From IMG/VR virus record IMGVR_UViG_3300023184_000027, positions 143,953-207,952 of that record: DNA of 64,000 bases; one strand, written 5' to 3'. A program made the translations under genes and the position numbers. The DNA comes from a virus. This document shows positions 54,161-63,400 of this stretch, piece by piece. How positions within the stretch are numbered: the stretch's first letter is position 1; each line of letters opens with the position of its first letter. Below the pieces are notes generated by a model that did not search any database, had not been told where the DNA came from, and was given only the letters and a program-made list of their open reading frames with translations.

Positions 54161-55102
54161 TTAAAAGGCAATTATCATAACTATACCGTCACCACCGTCA
54201 CCACCTTTTCCGCTAGTTCCGTTATTGGCGTTTCCTCCGGCTCCACCACCACTTCCTATTCCACCTTTTCCTCCGTTACCAGCCACACCACCGGATGTAT
54301 AGGCGTTTCCACCTCCTGCGCCTCCTACTGAGAAAAATGGTTTCCAAGATGTTATACCATCGGCACCGTTTCCACCTGTAGTGCTTCCACCAACACCACC
54401 TATAATAGATGGAGTTAATGACGTAATTGATGAAGTAGAGATAAGACTTCCACCGTTAAAAGCGGTTGCTGTTCCATTATAAGGCCCTCCACCACTCCCT
54501 GAATGTAATAAGAATGAATTTCCAAAAATATTAACATCAGGGACGGCTGTTGAAATCCCTCCGGTTTGAGAATTAGTTCCTTGTGTAGATATAAAATTAG
54601 TGAGACCAATTAAATAATTATTGGATAAACTAGATGCAGGTGTACCGGCACCTGACACGTTTGTTCCTCCATTCGTGGAACCAAGACCACCAAAAAAACT
54701 AACGGTACGAGCCGAAGTATTTTGAGAATCAAGTTGGGATGCTAAAAACACACCTGAAGATTCTCCCGCATTTCCGGCATTGAACCCTGTCGTCGGGGTT
54801 GAAACACCAACACCACCGATACCACCTTTACCTACTTTTATGTATAAAGTATTAGGGATTAAATTTGAATTAATTAATGCTCTATTAATTGAGCCAGTCC
54901 CACCGCCAAAATTATTTATTGTATTTACATTTAAAACCGCATTATTTCCTGAAGCTCCACCACCACCACCATCAATACTAATTATATAGATAAAACTGCA
55001 GTTTCTTGGTTTTTGCCAAGTTTGATAACTAGTAGAACCTGCGTCAGCATAAAATATTTTTATGTCTTCTTGTGAGTTTGGTATATGAAATAAATCTATC
55101 AT
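54161..55102 (-). CDS. Glycine-rich adhesin-like fibre protein (1)
   Basis: The 313-residue protein begins MIDLFHIPNSQEDI, then TWQKPRNCSFIYIISIDGGGGGASG. The rest alternates strands with Gly-rich turns (GGGTGSINRAL, KVGKGGIGGVGV, GKGGDGGDGIVMIIAF at the end). Such glycine-rich domains act as receptor-binding tips in phage tail fibres, as in the T-even gp38 adhesins. The two following genes are paralogues with the same N- and C-terminal signatures. Three tandem copies suggest alternative or heteromeric tips. Confidence 0.75.
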   Translation of the reverse strand: MIDLFHIPNSQEDIKIFYADAGSTSYQTWQKPRNCSFIYIISIDGGGGGASGNNAVLNVNTINNFGGGTGSINRALINSNLIPNTLYIKVGKGGIGGVGVSTPTTGFNAGNAGESSGVFLASQLDSQNTSARTVSFFGGLGSTNGGTNVSGAGTPASSLSNNYLIGLTNFISTQGTNSQTGGISTAVPDVNIFGNSFLLHSGSGGGPYNGTATAFNGGSLISTSSITSLTPSIIGGVGGSTTGGNGADGITSWKPFFSVGGAGGGNAYTSGGVAGNGGKGGIGSGGGAGGNANNGTSGKGGDGGDGIVMIIAF

Positions 55103-55105
55103 AAA

Positions 55106-55975
55106 TTAAAAGTTTGTTGTTATCATAATTAGTCCGTTACCTCCTTTTCCACCATTTCCTGCAGTTGTAGTTCCTGCCCCACCACCGCCACCACCGCATC
55201 CTGGTGCTCCGTTTCCTCCATTTCCTCCTGTAGTACCACCACCTCCACCTCGTCCTCCAAATAGGAAAAGTGTTGGCGTATATAATATAGCACCGTCAGA
55301 ACCTCTTGTATTTACTGGTGTGGCAACTATGGATGGAAATAGTGGTGCCGAACCGGCGTTAAATCCAGACCCAGTAGATGTTCCACCACCACCACCAGCG
55401 GCAATTGTAAAAGATGCATAAGATGTACTAGTTGCCGCCGCTGTTGAGCTAGCAGTACCTGCCAACCCAACACTCGCAATAAAGGTTCCTAAATTTAAAA
55501 ACACACCATTTGATGTGGTCGCAACAGTTTCTGCAAGTCCCCCAACAACTGATACGGTTGAACCGGCAGAACCTCCTGTTGCGGCAACGGCACCTGAAGT
55601 ACAAACTATGTTGGAAATGTTTGAGATATCCGGTATTAGACACACATATGATTTTGTTGCGGAACTTCCTGCTGTGACTACACCTGAAGCACCACCTATA
55701 CCACCAGCACCACCAGTTCCTGGTAGGATATATAGAATATTGGGAAGTAAAGACGCTTGTACAACTAATTTTACGTAACCACCTGTTCCACCACCCGCAC
55801 CACCACTTCTAGCTGCGGCTGCTTGAAATCCTCCTCCTCCTCCGGCACCAGCACCGAGAACAAAGAAAGATACTATTTTAGCGTTTCTTGGTTTTACCCA
55901 AGTTTGCCAAGAACCAGGGTTTTGGAATATCTGCGTATCACTACTACTATTTTGAAAATATGATAAATCTAACAT
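55106..55975 (-). CDS. Glycine-rich adhesin-like fibre protein (2)
   Basis: This is a 289-residue paralogue of its neighbours: MLDLSYFQNSSSDT, TWVKPRNAKIVSFFVLGAG, then GTGGYVKLVVQASLLPNILYILPGTGG. A variable central region follows, and a final GNGGKGGNGLIMITTNF. The conserved KPRN followed by a hydrophobic strand and Gly tract defines the family. Central regions differ far more than the ends, as expected for receptor-contacting loops. Confidence 0.75.
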   Translation of the reverse strand: MLDLSYFQNSSSDTQIFQNPGSWQTWVKPRNAKIVSFFVLGAGAGGGGGFQAAAARSGGAGGGTGGYVKLVVQASLLPNILYILPGTGGAGGIGGASGVVTAGSSATKSYVCLIPDISNISNIVCTSGAVAATGGSAGSTVSVVGGLAETVATTSNGVFLNLGTFIASVGLAGTASSTAAATSTSYASFTIAAGGGGGTSTGSGFNAGSAPLFPSIVATPVNTRGSDGAILYTPTLFLFGGRGGGGGTTGGNGGNGAPGCGGGGGGAGTTTAGNGGKGGNGLIMITTNF

Positions 55976-55976
55976 A

Positions 55977-56849
55977 TTATGAAATTACTGTTATTATGAC
56001 TAATCCGTCACCTCCGTCACCTCCGTTACCGGCAACAACAGAACCGGCACCTCCACCACCGCCTCCACAGCCGTACCATCCATTACCTCCTGTTCCACCT
56101 GTTCCTGTAGTAATTCCGGCACCGCCTGCTCCTCCTGTCCCACACAATGTAGAAAGATTTCCGTAACCAGAATCACCATTTTGTCCCGCAGTCACACCAC
56201 CATTCACTTGAGAAGTTAGTATAGATGTTGCTGATGTTATATTTCCTCCTGTTCCAAAGACAGAAGCTGTCTTTCCTCCACCACCAGCACCACCCATAAC
56301 AATGTTTGTTCCTAAAGCGGCTTGAGATGTTCCGTTAGTACCTGTGTTGGCACCACCAGCTGACCCAGCAACTCCAGCAACTGAAGTAAATAACCCTAAA
56401 CCTGTAAATGTAGGACTTACAGCGATAGTAGGGGCGGTTCCACCAACTCCTGCTGAGGTTCCTCCATTTCCACTACTTTGAGACGACTTACATAACGTTA
56501 ATGTTGAACCATTATCAACAGACACGTAAGATATGCTACCAGAACCTCCGGTACCATTTGATACTATTCCACCTTTCCCACCTTTCCCAACAAATATATA
56601 TAGAATATCTGGTAATAAAAAGGCTGGTACAATCATTCTCACCATTCCCGCCGAAGCACCACCACCCGCACCAGTTACTCCCGCAGCACCAATAGTACAG
56701 TGTCCACCACCTGCTGCACCACCTAAACAAAATATCTCTAAAAATTTTGCATTACGAGGTTTTTGAAATGGTTGATATTCACCTGTCGCATAAAATGTAT
56801 AGGTAGATTGTGTATTTGTATTGGTTGTTATGTTAAAAACATCTATCAT
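55977..56849 (-). CDS. Glycine-rich adhesin-like fibre protein (3)
   Basis: The 290-residue protein is the first translated of the three paralogues: MIDVFNITTNTNT, PFQKPRNAKFLEIFCLGGA, then GMVRMIVPAFLLPDILYIFVGKGG, ending in GNGGDGGDGLVIITVIS. Its start overlaps the preceding stop as TAATG, coupling it to the short protein upstream. It is closest to copy 2 in the segment LLPxILYI. Confidence 0.75.
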   Translation of the reverse strand: MIDVFNITTNTNTQSTYTFYATGEYQPFQKPRNAKFLEIFCLGGAAGGGHCTIGAAGVTGAGGGASAGMVRMIVPAFLLPDILYIFVGKGGKGGIVSNGTGGSGSISYVSVDNGSTLTLCKSSQSSGNGGTSAGVGGTAPTIAVSPTFTGLGLFTSVAGVAGSAGGANTGTNGTSQAALGTNIVMGGAGGGGKTASVFGTGGNITSATSILTSQVNGGVTAGQNGDSGYGNLSTLCGTGGAGGAGITTGTGGTGGNGWYGCGGGGGGAGSVVAGNGGDGGDGLVIITVIS

Positions 56850-57028
56850 TATTCAGCCCAAGTTGGTTTAGGTGGATTAGAGTCCACAACATATCCCTCA
56901 ATAGGAAAATCGGGAGATATAAGAGTATTTCCGTTTAAATCAGTTAACCTAACTAAATTCCCATTACTTATTTCTTGATACGCTTGAAAATCCCATCCAA
57001 GAGTATATTGTATTAAAATATATTCCAT
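56849..57028 (-). CDS. 59-residue protein between fibre genes
   Basis: This short frame starts MEYILIQYTLGWDFQAYQEI and ends PPKPTWAE. It is joined to both neighbours by TAATG overlaps, which strongly supports that it is translated. The middle has a strand pair (NLVRLTDLNGNTLI). Its function is unknown. Its size and place suggest a small chaperone or cap for the glycine-rich fibre proteins. Confidence 0.7.
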   Translation of the reverse strand: MEYILIQYTLGWDFQAYQEISNGNLVRLTDLNGNTLISPDFPIEGYVVDSNPPKPTWAE

Positions 57029-57444
57029 TAGTATTTTCCTCCAATAACACTTACAAAGTAACCCGCAGCAACTGTTGTACCAAGAGTCACATTTAGTTTA
57101 TATCCCGCGGGTAAGGCAAAGTTAAGAGGTAATTCATACACGGCTAATGCTGCCACCTCGGATAATGTTGTCGCTGCTAAAGTAATCTCATCAAATAATA
57201 TGTTATTTCCTGCCGTACTATTTGCTGACCCATTATTAATGAATACCCTTGCCACGGTGGCGATATTAGTCCCCGCTGCTCTGAATCTTATTCTTTGAAC
57301 AAACCCTCCGTTTGTGGCGTCTGCTGTGAAGCAAGTAAGAACAGTACCTGTTCCGTCTTTTGCGGTGTTAAGTGTTGTTATTGCTGTTGTTCCCCATTGA
57401 ACATCTCCAGCTAATGAGAAGATAGGTGCGGTATTTGCTGCCAT
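57028..57444 (-). CDS. Small beta-rich structural protein
   Basis: The 138-residue protein is Ala/Thr-rich and begins MAANTAPIFSLAGDVQWG. Strands include FVQRIRFRAAG, ARVFINNGSAN, AVYELPLNFALPAGYKLNVTLG and a final GYFVSVIGGKY. It reads as a jelly-roll-like capsid or fibre domain. It lies between the collagen-like fibre and the glycine-rich genes, so a fibre-assembly or decoration role is likely. The promoter-like AATTATAAAAATAAC upstream is only a weak match to the phage motif. Confidence 0.6.
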   Translation of the reverse strand: MAANTAPIFSLAGDVQWGTTAITTLNTAKDGTGTVLTCFTADATNGGFVQRIRFRAAGTNIATVARVFINNGSANSTAGNNILFDEITLAATTLSEVAALAVYELPLNFALPAGYKLNVTLGTTVAAGYFVSVIGGKY

Positions 57445-57488
57445 TTTGTATTGTTTTTATTTTAAATTTAGTGTTATTTTTATAATTG

Positions 57489-60400
57489 TCAAAACATATT
57501 TTGAAATCCTGTTGAAAATACTTGTAATAATCCTAATGTAAGAATAGTTGGAGCTGGACTTGTTCCGCTTGTTCCCGCAATTCCTGATGTTCCTGATGAA
57601 CCACTACTACCAATACCACTAGTTCCTGATGAACCACTATTACCAATACCACTAGTTCCTGAAGAACCACTACTACCAGGTGTTGTTGTAACTAATAAAC
57701 CGTTTGAACCAACACAGATTGAACATCCTGATGAACCTGTGAAACTACAAACAGATAAATCATTAACAAATGTAGTACAACTTCTGTTTGCTGTGATACA
57801 ACTACCTATAACATTAGCGTGTTGAAATGATGCCGATATTGTGTTATTTCTACCACCAAGTATTGATGAATAAACTGAACAAGCGCTATTACATAAACCA
57901 CCGGCAATCGTTGATGAACATCCACAAGTTATATTACAAGCACCACCACCAATAAACATAAAACAAGCTCCTGAACTGGCTGAAGTACAGTTTTTATAAC
58001 CACCTGATATTGTCGAACAACCATTGTTACCAACATTACTATTACATTTTCCACCGCCAATTGTTGAATTAGAACCAGAAGCAGTATTTGAACTACCACC
58101 GCCAATTGTTGAACTACTACCACCAGCAGTATTTCCAAGACCTCCACCAATTGTTGAACAAGCTCCCGTTGCACAGTTTCTATATCCACCACCGATGGTT
58201 GATAATCTACCAGCATCACAACAAGTGGTTGTTCCTGTTAAGTCCCCTGTTATTGCGTTAAATGTTCCACCTGATGTATTGTGTCCAATACCTCCACTGA
58301 TTGTGGCACCTAAAGAACAACATTCGTTTGTTGGTGATTGAATAACATTTCTTTGTCCACCACCAATAAATGAGAATCTAGCGGTTATTGTATTACAACC
58401 TCCACCAACAATTGTTGATGTACATCCAGTTGTGACATTACAACATCCACCTCCAATAACTGAATAATTCGATGATGTAGTATTACAAAATCCTCCACCA
58501 ATAACTGAGTTGCCTCCAGATACTTTATTACCACATCCACCCCCGATTGCAGAACCACTTGAATTTATGCAAATACAATTAGTACATCCTCCAGCGATAG
58601 TTGTAAAGGAACTAGTGTCAATAGAATTAGATTTACCACCACCAATAAACATACCAACTCCACCCGAACCCCCACAAGCTATATTACAACAACCACCACC
58701 AATAGTTGACGAACAATTATTACCTGTTATAATGTTACAATAACCACCACCAATTGTTAATAAAGCGGCTCCACACGATTTATTACAATAACCACCACCA
58801 ATAACAGAGTTACTGGTGCTAATTAAATTTTTTTGACCACCGGCGATAACTGAACAAGCTCCTGTCACACAGTTTCTATATCCACCACCAATGGTTGATA
58901 ATTTACCAGCATTACAACAAACAATTGTCCCTGATAAAATACCTGTTGATGAGGTAAATGTTCCTCCTGAAGTATTATGTCCAATACCTCCACCGATTGT
59001 TACACCTAATGAACAACATTCGTTTGTTGGTGATTGAATTATATTTCTATGACCACCGTTTATATTTGAGAATTTTGAGTTTGTTATATTACAATAACCA
59101 CCAAGAATTGATGAGCTATTACCTGAAATGCTATTTCTATATCCACCACCAATAAATGACCTATCGGAAAATGTATTATTTGATTCACCACCACCAATAG
59201 TTGAAACATTACCTATTGTGCAATTATTACAACCACCTCCAATAAATGAGAAATTACAACAACTAACGTTACTCTTACCACCAACAACTGATGACAAACA
59301 ACCTTTTGAGCAGTTTCCATAACCACCACTAATTGTTGAACAATTTCCGCAACTAACATTACATTGACCACCACCAATAAATGAACTTTCACCAATAACA
59401 GTATTAGACTGCCCACCAGCTATGGTACCTAAACCATATGGTACACATATTTTATTATTGTATCCTCCACCAATGGTATTACTACCAACTGGGTTAAAAG
59501 TACCTGTATTTGAGAAAATAACATTACAGCAACCACCACCAATAGTATTGGGTCTAATTGCGTAGCTAGAATTATCAACAGTAAAATTACAAATAATATT
59601 TCTATTACCACCAACAATTGTTGAGTATTTGGCAACTACAGTGTTATTTTCACCACCACCAATAAATGATGTCTGCCCTGATGCTATATTACCTTGACCA
59701 CCAACAACCACAGATGCGTATCCAAATGATGTGTTACGACGATATCCAATATTAGAATTGGGTTTTCCACCACCAACAAATGAAAATGTTCCAGATGCTA
59801 AATTTTGAGAACCTCCGACAACTGTTGAAAAACATGCTGATGCGGTATTTCCGCTACCGGCTAATGCGGCTGAAAAACATGATGTTGCGGTATTACCAAC
59901 ACCACATCTAATGGTTGAGTTAACACCTGTTCCGGTAATGATTATACTATCACCACCTCCACCTGAGCTTGTTCCGCTAGACCCAGATATACCTGATGTT
60001 CCAGCCACTCCATTTGCCCCTGATGTTCCTGAAGAACCAACACCACTTGTTCCACTAGAACCTGCAATACCTGATGTTCCTGATGAACCACTTACGCCAA
60101 TACCACTTGTTCCACTAGAACCTGCAATACCTGATGTTCCTGAAGAACCACTTACGCCAATACCACTTGTTCCACTAGAACCTGCGGCTCCTGATGTTCC
60201 GCTTGTTCCTCTAGTACCAGACGCTCCTGACGTTCCTGAAGAACCACTATTACCAGTACCACCTGATGTTGTTACCAATAAACCATTTGCTCCAACACAG
60301 ATTGAACATCCTGATGAACCTGTGAAACTACAAACAGATAAGTCATTTACAAATGTTGTACAAGCTCTGTTTGCTGTTATATTACTACCAATAATATTAG

Positions 60401-63400
60401 AATTTGTAAATCCTGACGATATTAAATTACTTTTACCACCAAGTATGGATGAATAAGTTGCGTAAGCACTATTACAATAACCACCACCTATCATTGAATA
60501 ATTACCGTAAGATTTATTCACACGACCACCACTAATTGTTGAAACCCGTCCTTTTGCAATATTACCGACACTGACATATATATCAGTATACTCTGGGTAA
60601 CCTGAATTTCCGGTACATACACATCCACCACCACCACCTATTGTTGAGTAATGACCACAAGAAACATTATTACTACCACCACCTATTGTTGAATAACTGC
60701 AGTTGGTGATATTTGAATCACCACCGCCAATTGTTGAAAAACTACAACAAGCTCTATTTAAAACACCACCACCAATTGTTGAATTAGTACCAGATGCGGT
60801 ATTTGAACTACCACCGCCAATTGTTGAACTACTACCACAAGCAGTATTTCCAAGACCTCCTCCGACTGTTGAGGCTAAATAAGATGAGGTGTTATCTGCA
60901 CCCCCAGCAACTGTTGAGAATATGACTCCGGAAGCGGTGTTACCTCTACCACCACCAATTGTTCCCCCATAACCAGATACAGAGTTACCTTTACCACCGA
61001 CTATTGTTGTATAATAACCACAAGAAACATTATTACGACCACCACCAATAAATGAAAAATTACATGACGCAGTGTTTCCACTACCGGCTAATGCTGCAGA
61101 ACAATTTCCTGATGCAGTATTTCCAACACCACATCTCATAGTTGAGTTAACACCTGTTCCGGTAATGATAATACTATCACCACCTCCACCAGAACTTGTT
61201 CCGCTTGTTCCGGCAATACCAGCTGCTCCTGAAGTTCCTGAAGAACCTGTTGCTCCTGAAGAACCTGTTGCTCCTGAAGAACCCGATGTTCCACTTGCTC
61301 CGGTACCACTTGTTCCGCTAGAACCTGTTGCTCCTGAAGAACCTGTTGCTCCTGAAGAACCAGATGTTCCACTTGCTCCTGATGAACCTGTTGCTCCTGA
61401 AGAACCTGAAGTTCCGCTTGCTCCTGATGAACCTGTTGCTCCTGAAGAACCATCGGCACCACTAGAACCTGAAGTTCCGCTTGCTCCTGATGAACCTGTT
61501 GCTCCTGAAGAACCACTTGTTCCACTAGAACCATTCGCACCTGATGTTCCCGAAGAACCGCTAGTTCCTGATGTTCCGCTAGTTCCCGAATTTGTTGGTG
61601 ATAATGTTGTTGTTACTTGTCCAATAGTACTATCATTGAAGTACATTGTAAGCACTTTAGTGTAAGGTGAGTCGATAGCGATACCATATAATTCTATAAG
61701 AATTCTATCTGACGGCACGACATTAGTTGCCGAAATAGGTATTGAAAATAAATATAAGGTAGGGACAAGGTGACTATCTATTGGAACAGGAACGGGAGTA
61801 ACAGTAGATAACAACGTAGTTGTCCCTCCAGTATGATATGCGTATATTCTCGCATATATTCCGTGGTCGGCATTTGTTGCGGTAGTATTAGCGTATAATT
61901 CAAAATTCCAATTCCCACCCACAATATTACTAATATTGGGGTCATTATTAGGTGTTATGAATGTCCCAAATAATTGTGCTGTTGCCCCTGATAATGTTTG
62001 AGATAAAGATGTTTGTCCGCTAATACTAATTACCCGGTCTAAATCATAATATGATACACTTCCAGCACCTTGATTAGGTATATTTCTATTGAAGTAATAA
62101 ACTAATCCTGTTGAAAATCCGTTAATACCGCTAGACCCTGAAGAACCATCGGCACCACTAGAACCAGATGTTCCGCTTGCTCCTGATGAACCTGTTGCTC
62201 CTGAAGAACCATCGGCACCACTAGAACCAGATGTTCCACTTGCTCCGCTAGAACCTGTTGCGCCTGAAGAACCTGTTGCACCTGAAGAACCTGATGTTCC
62301 ACTTGCTCCCGATGTACCTGAACTACCACTTATTCCAGAAGAACCTGAAGTTCCGCTAGAACCACTTGTCCCAGAAGAACCATAAGTCGCTCCAAGAGTT
62401 GTAATAACATAAGAATAATAGGTAGTACCTTCCGTATACCAAGTAACGTCACGATTACTTGTACCTTGGTAAACCACATATATTTTAACAATCATTCTGT
62501 CTGATGGTAGAATGTAGTATGATGACGGTATCACTAAATCTACATACACTTCAACAGGGATTGATACTCCTACCCATCCAATAATCGTTTGATTGGTTGA
62601 TATTACTGTTCCGTAACTTGTCCCCCCACTATTAGCTAACTCTATTGTACAAAAAACATCAGTATTATCATTCACATTATTTTTTAACATATGTAAATGG
62701 AATCGTTGACTTCCTGGTGGAATAACGTTAACACCTAATCCTGATGCGTCGGTGATAAATTCTTGAACTAACACAGGAGTTAAACCATTTGTTGTTTTCA
62801 GAATAGTTTGAGTTGATGCAGTTGTTGGTAATGTACCGATTTGTTTGTAAGATAATGGTGTTTGTGTTACGGATTGATTAAAATAAAATATTTGTCCTGA
62901 CGCAACACCACTTATACCGCTAGTTCCTGAAGTACCGGCGGTACCATCTGAAGAACCTGATGTTCCGCTGGTACCACTTGAACCTGAAGTTCCGCTTGTT
63001 CCACTTTCACCTGAAGTTCCGCTTGTTCCATATGTTTGACCACTTGAACCTGCTGAACCGCTTTCACCTGATGAACCACTTGTTCCACTTTCACCTGATG
63101 AACCACTTGTCCCACTTTCACCTGATGTTCCACTTGTACCACTTTCTCCTGACGAACCACTTTCTCCTGACGAACCACTTTCACCTGAAGAACCGCTTGT
63201 TCCACTTTCACCTGAAGAACCGCTTGTTCCACTTTCGCCTGATGTTCCAGAAGTTCCTTTAGTCCCTGATGAACCAGAAGTTCCGCTAGACCCTGAAGAA
63301 CCTGCTGCTCCTGACGCTCCATCAAGATTTGTTGTCCAAGATAAAAAAGTTCCAGTACCATTTATAACGGTTACGGTAACTTGTAAATCACCTGTTGATG

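Noticed and set aside
55515-56766. Plus-strand Pro-rich open frames opposite the glycine-rich genes
   Set aside because: They are antisense of poly-Gly codons, with no start context or homology.
59911-61665. Plus-strand open frames coding Val-Pro-Glu-Pro repeats
   Set aside because: These are antisense shadows of the Gly-Thr-Ser collagen-like tracts.
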